A model generated the notes under the pieces. It was given only the letters and a program-made list of their open reading frames with translations. It was not told the origin of the DNA and did no database searches. Below, piece by piece: positions 9,241-17,880 of a DNA stretch of 64,000 bases. A program made the position numbers and the translations under genes. Origin of the DNA: CBDFNC01 sp965249895 (GTDB lineage: Bacteria; Pseudomonadota; Gammaproteobacteria; Enterobacterales; CBDFNC01); the NCBI GenBank assembly GCA_965249895.1, contig CBDFNC010000005.1, forward strand, positions 1,860,001-1,924,000, given 5' to 3'. The number at the start of each line of letters is the position of its first letter. Position 1 is the stretch's first letter.

Positions 9241-10497
9241 TTATAGAGGAATAGTGCGATCGTTCACCGTTAACACGGCGTCCTTAAGTGAACCTTTAAA
9301 TTCCAGCATGCTATCGGTTACCACCAAAAAACCCATCATTACAGCAAGGTTAAGCTGCTGACCAATCACAGGGGCATCCAGTAGCGCTTTTGGCAAAGTC
9401 GCGCTAGCCTCTCCCTGAACATAAGGTAAAACGAGCTCAGGATTGATTTCAAGCATTGCTGCGCTGGCGCCTTTAGCCACATCCAGGGTAGCTTGCGCAT
9501 CAATTTTTCCCCAAGGGCTATCTGTGCCAAGCCTGTTTATGGCAAGTTGACCACCGTTACTGACAATGTCGTTTAGGGCATCTCGCCAGACCGTCTCGTT
9601 CATCAGATCTGGACTCTTGCTCAGCTCACTTAATCTTGCCACTCCTGACTGATCCAAGCCATTTAAGCTGATCTCCAGCCCGGTATTGGAAAATGTCATC
9701 GGCTGAGGTCCCTCCATCTGATAGCTATCCACATTCAGCGTCACCTTGGAGTCAACGGTTTGTGGCGTTGCTCCCTGATTAAAGACCGAGCGGATCCGCA
9801 CCCCAGATACATCAAATAGGCCTTGCGGAGAATCAATTTTAGCCGTTGCCAGAGCCAGCAAATAGTCATAGGTCACGATTTCAGTGTCCTTAATCTTACC
9901 GAAACTCCCTTCCATCTTGATACCTGACAACTCAGCCGAGCCTTCCGGGCTATCCACTTTAACCCCGGCCCAATTGAGGCTGGAGCTCCCGGTAAATGTG
10001 CGCGTATCCATTTGGTAGTTAATCAGCACCGGTTCGGACTTTACCTCACCCCCATCTTCGGCGAACTTCCCTGCCACCAGAGTTGCTGAGCCAGAGAGCT
10101 GGCCGAACAGGTTAATTTCCTCTTTCGAACTCAAAGGCGTCTTAGTACCAAAAAATTCAGTGAGCTTGTCAGAAATCTCACTGTCGACAAATTCCAGATA
10201 ATTTTCAGCCTTTGCCTTATAAGGTAAATGGCTTATAGCAGAGTTAACTATCATTTCCAGAGGCTGGCCATATTCATCAACCACATCAGGGCTTGTTACC
10301 ACAATTTCAGTGACCGCCTTGGCGCTTAGAAAGCCTTTTTCATAGCTGGCTATTTTTATCTCTACATTGGGATCTTGAGATAATTGCTCTGCCAAGCTAT
10401 ATGCCTGCTGCTGGGTCACTTCCCCGACATAATAAGTTGCCGCTAATACAGGAATACCGCATAGGGCTACCGCTATTAGTCCTTTTTTCATTTTCAC
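9241..10497 (-). CDS. DUF945 (YdgA-like) family protein
   Basis: A 418-residue protein with an N-terminal signal or anchor segment (MKMKKGLIAVALCGIPVLAATYY) and the long beta-rich body typical of DUF945/YdgA proteins. Characteristic pieces are SLAEQLSQDPNVEIKIASYE near the N-terminus and repeated DSPxG elements (VDSPEG, IDSPQG, TDSPWG). Members sit in the periplasm attached to the inner membrane; their biochemical role is not established. It is monocistronic, convergent with nothing and divergent from the decayed transporter upstream. The family call is by pattern recognition; no catalytic residue can be named. Confidence 0.8.
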   Translation of the reverse strand: MKMKKGLIAVALCGIPVLAATYYVGEVTQQQAYSLAEQLSQDPNVEIKIASYEKGFLSAKAVTEIVVTSPDVVDEYGQPLEMIVNSAISHLPYKAKAENYLEFVDSEISDKLTEFFGTKTPLSSKEEINLFGQLSGSATLVAGKFAEDGGEVKSEPVLINYQMDTRTFTGSSSLNWAGVKVDSPEGSAELSGIKMEGSFGKIKDTEIVTYDYLLALATAKIDSPQGLFDVSGVRIRSVFNQGATPQTVDSKVTLNVDSYQMEGPQPMTFSNTGLEISLNGLDQSGVARLSELSKSPDLMNETVWRDALNDIVSNGGQLAINRLGTDSPWGKIDAQATLDVAKGASAAMLEINPELVLPYVQGEASATLPKALLDAPVIGQQLNLAVMMGFLVVTDSMLEFKGSLKDAVLTVNDRTIPL

Positions 10498-10586
10498 CCT
10501 TTATTAACAAATGTATTTCAATGACTGCCAGCCTAACAAAATTGTCATCACTAAGGTAGCTGTGCTCCGAACTGTTGATTTCATCC

Positions 10587-10955
10587 TCACCGCCGGGACA
10601 CACTTAGCCAGGTGATCCCAGCCACCACAAGTAACATTCCTGCGGCGTGATATATAGTAAATGCCTCCCCTAACAAAGACTCCGCCAGCACTGCTACCGG
10701 TCCCCTCATCCATAGACTGCTCAGCTCATGGGTTAAACCAAAGTGCACTAAGATAGCAATACTGGCTGCCCCCATGCGATGCAAGTAAACATACGACTAC
10801 CCACAGCCGCCACCCTGGCTTCGCTGAACAACAAATAAAATACATCCGCTCCAGCTGCGCCGTGACATAGGTTAACCCCAATCAGCCCAGGTAACTGGCC
10901 AGGTAACAACCCATTAACCCAACGGCACAACATAGCCAAAATGGAGGTTTAAATT
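10587..10955 (-). pseudogene. Remnant of an EamA/DMT-family permease
   Basis: Translating the minus strand in shifting frames gives pieces of the last transmembrane helices of an EamA (drug/metabolite transporter) protein. These are LGLTYVTAQLERM, then VLAESLLGEAFTIYHAAGMLLVVAGITWL at the end, equivalent to the family's last pair of helices with the GE signature. At least one in-frame stop and two frameshifts separate them, and no N-terminal half is present upstream. This is a degraded 3' fragment. Confidence 0.6.
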
Positions 10956-11196
10956 GATCTTTTGCTACCTTGCCACGATATCCCAAGCAAATTCCTATAC
11001 CGAAATAAAAGGGAAAATAGAACAGCATTCGCAACGTCATCAAGGTGACGACATCGACCTCCTACTGGTAGGCCATTTAAATAAAGATAGGTTTAACCGA
11101 AAACAGATCGACGACGGAATACGTAAACTGACTACGGAGGTCCGCTGCCAGTTAAAAAGATTACACAATACGATTCACTGGCCGCTGATAAGCTAG
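10954..11196 (+). CDS. Small ORF with weak nucleotidyltransferase-like motif, possibly a fragment
   Basis: An 80-codon reading frame of unknown standing. The only recognisable stretch is GDDIDLLLVGHLNK, which resembles the DIDLLVVG strand of MNT-type nucleotidyltransferases, but the upstream GS motif is absent and the length is far below a complete domain. There is no convincing Shine-Dalgarno sequence. It lies between the decayed EamA gene and nhaA2 and may itself be a remnant or chance ORF. Confidence 0.2.
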   Translation: MIFCYLATISQANSYTEIKGKIEQHSQRHQGDDIDLLLVGHLNKDRFNRKQIDDGIRKLTTEVRCQLKRLHNTIHWPLIS

Positions 11197-11410
11197 CAGC
11201 AGCCAAGACAGAAGAAAAATCACTCTTTTCAATATCATCGAACTGTTATCCAAACAATAGAAATCAAATCTCTTGTCACAACAAGCTAAAAAGGCGTAAT
11301 TTATCAAGGGCTGGACAAATAAATTCTCTAACTTGTCAATTTAACGCAATCATTTGATATTGTTAAGCCAGAGACCTTAGATAGAATTATATCCATTCAA
11401 GGAGAGTTTA

Positions 11411-12697
11411 ATGGCTTCCAAACCATTTGCCTGGTTACACAGCCCGATAACCGGCGGCGCGCTACTGGTTGCAGCTGCTGTCACCGCGTTATTGTGGGCC
11501 AATATTGCCCCCGAGCATTACCATCACTTTTGGCATGAAACATTGTGGCAGGTAGGTAAAGGCACCGACGACGTCGTGTCCATCAACCTGCATGCAGTAG
11601 CCAATGAATTTTTGATGGCGATTTTTTTCTTTTTTATCGGCCTGGAGATAAAAAGGGAGTTATTGGACGGCCAGCTATCCACAGTACAAGAAGCCATCTT
11701 GCCAGCATTTGCTGCTTTGGGCGGAGTCCTAGTACCGGTATTAATTTATACCATTTTCAACTATGGAACGCCCACGGCTAACGGCTGGGGCGTACCTATG
11801 GCAACGGATATCGCCTTTGCCTTGGGCGTCTTAGCCCTGGTAGGTAGCCGGGTTCCCCTGTCGTTAAAAGTCTTCCTATCGGCCCTGGCCATAGGTGACG
11901 ATTTAATGGCCGTCATCGTCATCGCTATTTTCTATACCAATGAAATTATCTTTACCGAATTACTTTGGGGTCTAGTGGGTCTGGCCATACTGGGCGTGGC
12001 CAACCGGGCGGGAGTACGCAACTTCACCTTCTACTATGTTGTGGGCCTGGGCATCGTCTGGATAGGTTTCCTGACGTCCGGCGTCCACGCCACCATAGCG
12101 GGTGTGGCCGTTGCCTTTACCGTGCCTTCGAGACGCGGTATGAGTATGAACGACTATTTGGACCAGACTAAAGTCCTGCTGAACAAGCTGGAGCCGGACC
12201 GTCACTGTGAAAAAGATGTATTGAGTAAAAACGCCATTAAATCCTTGCACAATATTAAGGCGCTCAGTTATGACGCGTCAAACCCATTGCAGTTAAAGGA
12301 GAAAGCCCTCCACCCTATCACTACCTTGTTTATTGTGCCTTTCTTTGCATTGGGTAACGCCGGCGTCACTATGGAGCCGGGGATGCTTGGCCAGTTATTA
12401 AACCCGGTTTCCCTGGGTATAGCCGCAGGTTTGGTAATCGGTAAACCACTGGGGATTTTCTTATTCACCAAACTGTTAATTGTCTTGGGCTGGGGAAAAT
12501 TACCCGAAGGTGTCACCTGGTCGCATATTATCGGTGTTGGTTTCTTAGCGGGTATGGGTTTTACCATGTCCCTGTTTATTACCGACATGGCCTTTAGCAA
12601 CCCAGAAGATCAGCTGATTGCCAAGGTTTCCGTACTACTGGCATCGGTTGTTTCGGGCATTATCGGTTTTGCCTTATTAATGAAGAAACCCGCCTAA
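11411..12697 (+). CDS. nhaA: Na+/H+ antiporter NhaA (second copy, loop-extended)
   Basis: A 428-residue NhaA-family antiporter with the transport aspartates in LSALAIGDDLMAVI, the helix II signature FFFIGLEIKRELLDG and VPMATDIAFALGVLALVGSRVP. Unlike the copy at 3994-5202 it carries a hydrophilic insertion of about 55 residues between two membrane segments (from SMNDYLDQTK to PLQLKEKALHP). This insertion is found in one NhaA subgroup. A strong Shine-Dalgarno AAGGAGAG precedes the ATG. It is a single gene with its own terminator. A division of labour with the first NhaA by pH or ion is plausible but not shown. Confidence 0.94.
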   Translation: MASKPFAWLHSPITGGALLVAAAVTALLWANIAPEHYHHFWHETLWQVGKGTDDVVSINLHAVANEFLMAIFFFFIGLEIKRELLDGQLSTVQEAILPAFAALGGVLVPVLIYTIFNYGTPTANGWGVPMATDIAFALGVLALVGSRVPLSLKVFLSALAIGDDLMAVIVIAIFYTNEIIFTELLWGLVGLAILGVANRAGVRNFTFYYVVGLGIVWIGFLTSGVHATIAGVAVAFTVPSRRGMSMNDYLDQTKVLLNKLEPDRHCEKDVLSKNAIKSLHNIKALSYDASNPLQLKEKALHPITTLFIVPFFALGNAGVTMEPGMLGQLLNPVSLGIAAGLVIGKPLGIFLFTKLLIVLGWGKLPEGVTWSHIIGVGFLAGMGFTMSLFITDMAFSNPEDQLIAKVSVLLASVVSGIIGFALLMKKPA

Positions 12698-12699
12698 AC

Positions 12700-12733
12700 A
12701 AAAAAGCCTGCATACCACATGCAGGCTTTTTTA
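12700..12733. terminator. Bidirectional terminator between nhaA2 and the serine protease gene
   Basis: The stem AAAAAGCCTGCAT/ATGCAGGCTTTTT has A and T tracts on both sides. It sits between two convergent genes and fits termination of both. Confidence 0.92.
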
Positions 12734-12739
12734 TTCCTG

Positions 12740-13627
12740 TTATTTTCTTCGGTAACCCACCAACAGCATTAAGGGCACAAGAGCAAACCAGGACAAGCTG
12801 CCGCCACCACCATTGCTACCAAAGGACTCACCACCACCTGACTGTCCCAACGTCGTATTTATCCAGTTGCTGAACGCCGATATTTGAGTATATCCGCCCG
12901 GCTCGTTGGCGCGCCCACAAAACTGGGTAAAGCCAAAGCTGACCAATCCCACTTGCGCATAACTCGATCCTTGCTTCAACACCAGGGGGCCACCGCTATC
13001 ACCGACACAGGAATCCTCTCCCAAGGCTCCTCCGGCGCACATGACACCGGCAGGAATGGTTTCATTCGGGTAAAAGTCCTTACAGTTCACATAAGTGAGT
13101 TCTACCTCTTTTAGTAAGGTCGGAAAACGACTACCACCCAGATTAGTCGCACCCCAGCCCAAGGCGTTGAAACTAGATAACCCGGTTTGTAACTGGTTAA
13201 AATCGGAACTGGAAAGCAAGGAAACTGCTTGGTTAGACAAGGGGCTGCTTAAGCGAACCAAGGCAATATCATTGGTCATAAAGCCGTTGCTGTCGGTGGA
13301 AAAGCTGGGATGTAACTCGATGCGGTCCACCACCACCAGGTTTTGCCCGACGGTATTGTTGTTTATATTATTGGTGCTATGCACCACACCCAAGTCACTG
13401 GGACCGGGCAAATTATCAACGCAATGGGCTGCGGTAAGTACCCAGTTACTATTGATCAATGAGCCTCCGCAAGAGTGGCGCCAATTAACCCCATCGAAGG
13501 TCTGCAAGCTCACCATCCAGGAATAGCTTTCGGTCGAGGTGCTCCCACCCACGATACGAGGTTGAACATCTGCTGAGCTGGCAGAAAAACTGACCACTAC
13601 TCCAAACAGCAAACTAACGAATCGCAT
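12740..13627 (-). CDS. Secreted trypsin-like serine protease with GlyGly-CTERM sorting signal
   Basis: An S1-family protease of 295 residues from the ATG at 13627. It has a signal peptide (MRFVSLLFGVVVSFSASSA), a zymogen cleavage site before RIVGGS, the catalytic His in LTAAHCVD, the Asp in TNDIALVRL and the Ser in EDSCVGDSGGPLV. The tail is a Ser/Gly-rich spacer, a hydrophobic helix (LSWFALVPLMLLVGY) and basic RRK, the GlyGly-CTERM pattern of rhombosortase-processed, type II-secreted proteins. An upstream in-frame start (13753) would add 42 residues with no signal-peptide logic, so the internal ATG with its GGGG-containing ribosome site is preferred. Confidence 0.93.
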   Translation of the reverse strand: MRFVSLLFGVVVSFSASSADVQPRIVGGSTSTESYSWMVSLQTFDGVNWRHSCGGSLINSNWVLTAAHCVDNLPGPSDLGVVHSTNNINNNTVGQNLVVVDRIELHPSFSTDSNGFMTNDIALVRLSSPLSNQAVSLLSSSDFNQLQTGLSSFNALGWGATNLGGSRFPTLLKEVELTYVNCKDFYPNETIPAGVMCAGGALGEDSCVGDSGGPLVLKQGSSYAQVGLVSFGFTQFCGRANEPGGYTQISAFSNWINTTLGQSGGGESFGSNGGGGSLSWFALVPLMLLVGYRRK

Positions 13628-13728
13628 TACAAAACCCCACTCGTCCTTTAATTGGTTTGCGCCCAATCTAACAGGTAATAAGTGGGAGAAACAGACAGAG
13701 CGACACGAAATGAGAAAGGCGGGGAAGA

Positions 13729-13765
13729 AAAAAAGTCCTGTCGGCAGCCACATTACGCCGACAGG
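13729..13765 (-). terminator. Orphan minus-strand terminator upstream of the protease gene
   Basis: On the minus strand the stem CCTGTCGGC/GCCGACAGG is followed by ACTTTTTTT, a good intrinsic terminator. It lies about 100 bp upstream of the protease start. No gene is seen on that strand before it, so it may end a lost gene, a short RNA, or act on the protease leader. Confidence 0.6.
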
Positions 13766-14032
13766 TTAAAGTTTTGCTGTAGTCTATTAACCAGGATGAG
13801 GAACCAGCCATTCTGGCCAATACACTAAACATTCCGATTGATTTGCACTATACGCTGGTAAGCTGAACCGCCCTGATAAATGTGCTAAACAAGCCGAAAC
13901 CCCATAACCTCACCGCTACTTTAGCTTTTTTTGCCAACATCTAATTTTAATCAAACCGTAACACAAACGTCACCCCGACTGCTTAGTGCCTTCGCGGCGC
14001 GACAAGCTCAGCATTAAATAAGAGGATTATCG
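13766..14032. other. Spacer without a recognised gene
   Basis: No credible ORF. On the plus strand, scattered codons near 13790-13850 (DEEPAILANTLNIPIDLHY) look protein-like but end quickly and match no family I recognise. It may hold the old promoter of the decayed alkaline phosphatase gene that follows. Confidence 0.3.
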
Positions 14033-14448
14033 ATGAGCATTCGAGGACAAGGGTATTTTCGTCCCACATGACTAGCAGTACTTTTGGGCCTGGCCACTTC
14101 TGCTACTGCAGCAGTCTTGCCTGAAAACCAGACATCCAGCCCCTGGTTTACCGATGCCAAGGCCGTTATAGAAGCAAAGGCGGCAAGCACCTTAAACGCA
14201 GGCATCGCTATAAGCAAGCGGCGGATACGGGTGGTAAAGATCTGACTGATATCGATACCACTAATCAGGGTTATCACCAGGAAGCCTTAGTACCCAGAAG
14301 CTCTGAAACCCACGCTGGGGAAGATGTGGAGATCTCTGCAGTAGGCCCATGGGCGCATCTGTTCCAAGGCGCCCTTGAACAAAACGCGATTTTCCACGTA
14401 ATGAACTACGCTGGCAAATTGTCTGAACAAGCAGACGCGGCACAGTAA
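14033..14448 (+). pseudogene. phoA: Alkaline phosphatase (PhoA-type) pseudogene with large internal deletion
   Basis: The first part reads as an exported-enzyme N-terminus (LAVLLGLATSATAAVLPENQ, then WFTDAKAVIEAK) but is interrupted at codon 13 by TGA. After a frameshift near 14210 the sequence gives the alkaline phosphatase C-terminus: GYHQEALVPRSSETHAGEDV, SAVGPWAHLFQGALEQN and IFHVMNYAGK. The ETHAGEDV/WAHLF block holds the metal-ligand histidine region in the family. The intervening roughly 350 residues, including the active-site Ser, are missing. Non-functional remnant. Confidence 0.82.
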
Positions 14449-14503
14449 TTATAAACAGGCTGGGTTTCAGTATTCTGAAAACCAGCAACTTTTTGGGGTC
14501 CCC

Positions 14504-14820
14504 ATGAAAAAGTTCTGGCAAGCATGCTGTATGCTAGTCTCCTCCCTTGCGCTAGTTGTCCAGGCCGACAATATTGGCGTCGAATTCGTTAACCAGCAGG
14601 GTTTTCCCGCTTGTTTATTGAGCAGAGGCGCGGCATATTCTATCAAGCACAGGATTTAAAATCGGTAAATATACTGAAGCAATACGACTCAGTTAGCCAA
14701 CTGGTTTCACAGCGGAAAATAGAAAGGTTCGGCTAACCCGAGCCTGGCGTTTATCAATGCCAAACCACCCAAACTTACAGCACAAGCCTGCAAGGTAAGA
14801 CGCCAAGCTGGTCTGGTTAA
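14504..14820 (+). pseudogene. Broken gene for a small exported protein downstream of the phoA remnant
   Basis: It begins MKKFWQACCMLVSSLALVVQA, a good signal peptide, then DNIGVEFVNQQGFPACLLSRG. The frame stops at codon 53. A shifted frame continues with YQAQDLKSVNILKQYDSVSQ and then, after another stop, EPGVYQCQTTQTYSTSL. All pieces look like one secreted protein of about 105 residues. I do not recognise the family. Its position directly behind the phosphatase remnant suggests they once formed a unit and decayed together. Confidence 0.55.
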
Positions 14821-14843
14821 ATAAACTTAAGCTACCGAAAACA

Positions 14844-15062
14844 TTGATAAACCCAGGTCAAGGGCAAAAAATCCTGTTGAAATCACTGTTTCCTCCCGAG
14901 CAAACAGACGCATCTTTCAGCCTGCTGCACAATTATGACTTAATGGACTTTGTCGATATCGGTGATAACGAAGCGGATCCCTTTATTCGCCAAATGATAA
15001 GCCTAGGTTATACAGCTCACGGCAACACAGCCAATTACCCTGGGGTCGGACATCGCCATTAA
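14844..15062 (+). CDS. Small hypothetical ORF, doubtful
   Basis: A 72-codon frame starting with TTG, containing LLHNYDLMDFVDIGDNEADP and ending GVGHRH. It has no strong ribosome site and no recognised domain. Given the decayed genes just upstream it may be another fragment. It ends 66 bp before the chelatase gene. Confidence 0.25.
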   Translation: MINPGQGQKILLKSLFPPEQTDASFSLLHNYDLMDFVDIGDNEADPFIRQMISLGYTAHGNTANYPGVGHRH

Positions 15063-15128
15063 TGTTAATCAACATTACCTTTTCCTTCTGATAAACTTGT
15101 CGCAAATCAGAAGGAAAGGAACATCCAC

Positions 15129-16792
15129 TTGCCACACCCGTGTTTCCCGTTCAGCGCCGTTATTGGCCAGGATAAGCTAAAAACAGCCTTGATACTGTGC
15201 GCCATCGATCCAAAAATCGGCGGTGTGGTTGTCGCCGGCCCAAGAGGTTGTGCCAAAACAACCCTCGCCAGAGGCCTGACTGATATATGCAGCGGCCGTT
15301 TTGTTACATTGCCGCTCGGTGCCAGTGAGGAGCAGTTAACGGGTAGCCTGGATTTAAATAAGGCTCTGCAGGAAGCCAAGCTTGAGTTCTCCCCCGGATT
15401 ACTGGCCAAGGCTCACCATGGCATTTTATATCTGGATGAAGTCAATCTGCTTCAGGACCACCTGGTCGACCTATTATTGGATGTCTCCGCCAGCGGCCAG
15501 AATTATATAGAAAGAGATGGCATTTCTCACCAGCATCCAGCCCAGTTTATTCTTATTGGCACCATGAATCCGGATGAAGGGGAACTCAGGCCTCAGCTAT
15601 TGGACAGGTTTGGTTTTTATATCGCCCTTTCCCATCAATTCAGCGCCCGGGACAGAGTTGAAATCGTTAACCAAAGATTAGATTTTGATCAGCACCCGAC
15701 GCAATTTATCGAAAAGTACCAGCCTCAGCAGGATCAACTAATTGGACGGCTTAAACAGGCTCAGGCTCTGCTGCCGGAAATTCAACTCGCGCAGGCGCAG
15801 CAGCTGGCCATAGCCGAGCGTTGCCAGGCCGAAGGTGTCGATGGTTTCAGGGCCGATATCACACTGCGCCGCGCAGCGCTGGCTTACGCGGCATGGCAAC
15901 AGAAAAAGCAGGTAGATCAAAGCGATACCGATGCGGTTGCCGAGTTTGTCCTGGCCCACAGGCGCAACAACAACCCCCAGAAAAACCAGGACAACACACT
16001 CAGTTCGCCGCCACAACAGCCTGAGCACCAACAGCAGCAACAAAGCGGTAACCAGGGAGCTATGCCTCCTATGGATGCAGTTACGGGTACAAAGCGCAAA
16101 TTTTCCGGCGAAGACTTAAAAAAAAAGTATCCGCCAACCCCCTAAACGGAAAGCATCACCACAAACAAAAAGGTAACTTCAGCCAGGCTCAGGGGGCGAC
16201 TTTGGCAAATGGTGTTCAGGTACATTGGTTTAAAACCCTGAGTCAGCCACAGCACCAGGGAAAACTACAACGCCTGTTATTTAAACCTAAGCGGTCCCGC
16301 AATAATCAGCACCACCTGATCCTGCTGGATACATCGGCCTCCTGCCTGAAAGGACAAGGGATCCAGCAGGCTAAAGGCGCCATACTGGGCTTAGCCGAAC
16401 AATGTTATCTGGCGCGCCAGCAAATTACCCTGATGACCTTTGGCAATAATCAATACCAGGTGCATATTCATAATATCAGAGCCCCTAAAGATCTCCTGCC
16501 GTTACTGGACAGCATTAAAGCAGGCGGAGGCACCCCGATGGCACAAGCGTTAGACCAGGCCGGGGAGCTATTAAGCAGACAGCAAAAACGCACCCCTTTA
16601 CAACAGCAAAACCTGTATTTGTTTACCGATGGCCGCAATGATGAAAGGCTGGCACTTACTTTCCCGCCCATTAACAGCTGGGTCATAGATATGGAAAGCG
16701 GCCCGGTAAGACTCGGAAAATGTAAACAAATTGCAAAATCACTGAATGCGCAATACCTGTACTTAAACCAGTTAGCACTCCAGGAGCCATAA
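15129..16792 (+). CDS. ChlD-like metal chelatase subunit (AAA+ / VWA) read through a -1 frameshift
   Basis: Zero-frame translation from a TTG start (Shine-Dalgarno AAGGAAAGGAA) gives a 338-residue AAA+ ATPase ending at TAA 16143-16145. It has Walker A GPRGCAKTTLARGL, Walker B GILYLDEVNLL, sensor TMNPDEGELRPQLLDRFGF and a Gln/Pro-rich linker. The -1 frame is open from the slippery A_AAA_AAG (16121-16127) through a VWA domain with a MIDAS-like LLDTSAS and TDGRND, to 16792. A single -1 slip therefore makes a roughly 555-residue AAA+-linker-VWA protein like Mg/Co chelatase ChlD/BchD, while unslipped ribosomes make a ChlI/CobS-like AAA+ subunit. The next gene is a corrinoid adenosyltransferase, so cobalt chelation for cobalamin is the likely job. 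The large CobN-type subunit is not in the window. A plain frameshift mutation is the alternative. Confidence 0.82.
16121..16127 (+). promoter_or_regulatory. Candidate programmed -1 frameshift site A_AAA_AAG in the chelatase gene
   Basis: In the zero frame the codons are TTA AAA AAA AAG, with the heptamer A_AAA_AAG at the end of a nine-A run, the same heptamer as in E. coli dnaX. Slipping back one base enters the frame encoding the VWA domain; the zero frame stops six codons later at 16143-16145. I see no strong downstream stem-loop; a purine-rich GGCGAAGA lies 7 nt upstream. Confidence 0.7.
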
Positions 16793-16794
16793 CC

Positions 16795-17400
16795 ATGCAA
16801 GAAACCGATCGCGACAACCGCCATAAAAAACGCGCACAAGCCGTCAAAGAAAAACACGATAAAAAAGTAGCAAAAGCCACCCTGGAGCAAGGGGTCAGCA
16901 TTTTATTAGCAGGCCCCGGCAAAGGAAAAAGTTCATCTGCTTTCGGTATGTTGGCCCGCTCCCTGGGTCACGGCCAAAAAGCCGCCGTCGTACAATTTAT
17001 CAAAGGTCGGGTACAAACCGGCGAAGCCAATTTTTTTGCCGAACACCCCAGGGTGGATTTTAATGTGATGGGGAACGGCTTCACCTGGGATACTCAGAAC
17101 CGGCAGCAGGATGTGGCCGCCGCGGAAAAGGCCTGGGACAAAGCCAAATCTCTGCTGGCAAACCCGGACATCAGGCTACTTATCCTGGACGAGATCACCT
17201 ATATGTACAAATACGATTACTTACCCCTGCAACCCCTGTTAGATGCGTTGGTCAATCGACCCAAGGAGATGAACGTGGTACTTACCGGCAGAAACCCGAA
17301 GCAGGAACTGATCGATGCGGTGGACACTTACAGCCTGATCTTATGTGAAAAGCACGCTTTCCGGGCTGGGATCAAAGCTCAACCAGGTATCGAATGGTAG
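16795..17400 (+). CDS. cobO: Cob(I)yrinic acid a,c-diamide adenosyltransferase
   Basis: A 201-residue CobA/CobO/BtuR-type ATP:corrinoid adenosyltransferase, which adds the upper 5'-deoxyadenosyl ligand to cobalamin precursors. The basic N-terminal region is followed by the unusual P-loop AGPGKGKSSSAFGML, then AAVVQFIKG, LLILDEITYMYKYDYL and the end VVLTGRNPKQELIDAVDTYSL, all typical. Its ATG lies 2 nt after the chelatase stop and its ribosome site (AGGAG) is inside the chelatase gene, so the two are translationally coupled and belong to corrinoid metabolism. The name btuR would be equally valid if the pathway is salvage only. Confidence 0.93.
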   Translation: MQETDRDNRHKKRAQAVKEKHDKKVAKATLEQGVSILLAGPGKGKSSSAFGMLARSLGHGQKAAVVQFIKGRVQTGEANFFAEHPRVDFNVMGNGFTWDTQNRQQDVAAAEKAWDKAKSLLANPDIRLLILDEITYMYKYDYLPLQPLLDALVNRPKEMNVVLTGRNPKQELIDAVDTYSLILCEKHAFRAGIKAQPGIEW

Positions 17401-17436
17401 CTTAGGCTAAATCCATTCGATTTATGAGGGAAAGCC

Positions 17437-17880
17437 ATGCCAACTAAAGTCTCAGAGTATATGTCCCGTAAAGTAATTTCCGTCAACCCGGATATGGGCG
17501 TGCGACAGGCCTTCTTCCTGATGCGGCAGCACGAAATTCGACACCTGCCTATCGTCGACCAACAAGGGCTGCTGCAGGGAATTATCAGCGATCGAGAACT
17601 GCGCAGGCCAAATTGGGTTGACGAAGCGCCGGATATAACCCACGTCTATGATCTTAATGATGATCTTTGCCTAGGCGATGTAATGGTTAACAATGTATTC
17701 AGCCTGAACACCTACGATACCCTGAGCAAAGCTGTAAAACTCCTGCAGCAACAAAATATAGGTGCAGCCCCTGTACTGGATAAAACCGGAGCCCTGGTGG
17801 GTATGCTATCGGCGGTGGATTTACTATCGGCCCTGGATGATATCTTGGGCCAGCAAAAGAGTTACAAAAAACGAGACTAA
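17437..17880 (+). CDS. CBS-domain pair protein
   Basis: 147 residues made of two CBS motifs (about residues 8-60 and 80-140): VSEYMSRKVISVNPDMGVRQ...HLPIVDQQGLLQGIISDREL and VMVNNVFSLNTYDT...AAPVLDKTGALVGMLSAVDLL. Such stand-alone Bateman modules bind adenosyl nucleotides and act as sensors. It lies 36 bp after cobO with its own Shine-Dalgarno GAGGGAAAG, probably in the same operon. Its partner cannot be read from the sequence. Confidence 0.88.
   Translation: MPTKVSEYMSRKVISVNPDMGVRQAFFLMRQHEIRHLPIVDQQGLLQGIISDRELRRPNWVDEAPDITHVYDLNDDLCLGDVMVNNVFSLNTYDTLSKAVKLLQQQNIGAAPVLDKTGALVGMLSAVDLLSALDDILGQQKSYKKRD

Noticed and set aside
11972..12250. Open frames inside nhaA2 and other strong genes on the opposite strand
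   Set aside because: Antisense shadows of well-supported genes with no domain content.
16202..16792. The VWA part of the chelatase as an independent gene starting at 16202
   Set aside because: The -1 frame is open and protein-like well before that TTG, no ribosome site is evident, and the slip heptamer joins the two parts precisely.
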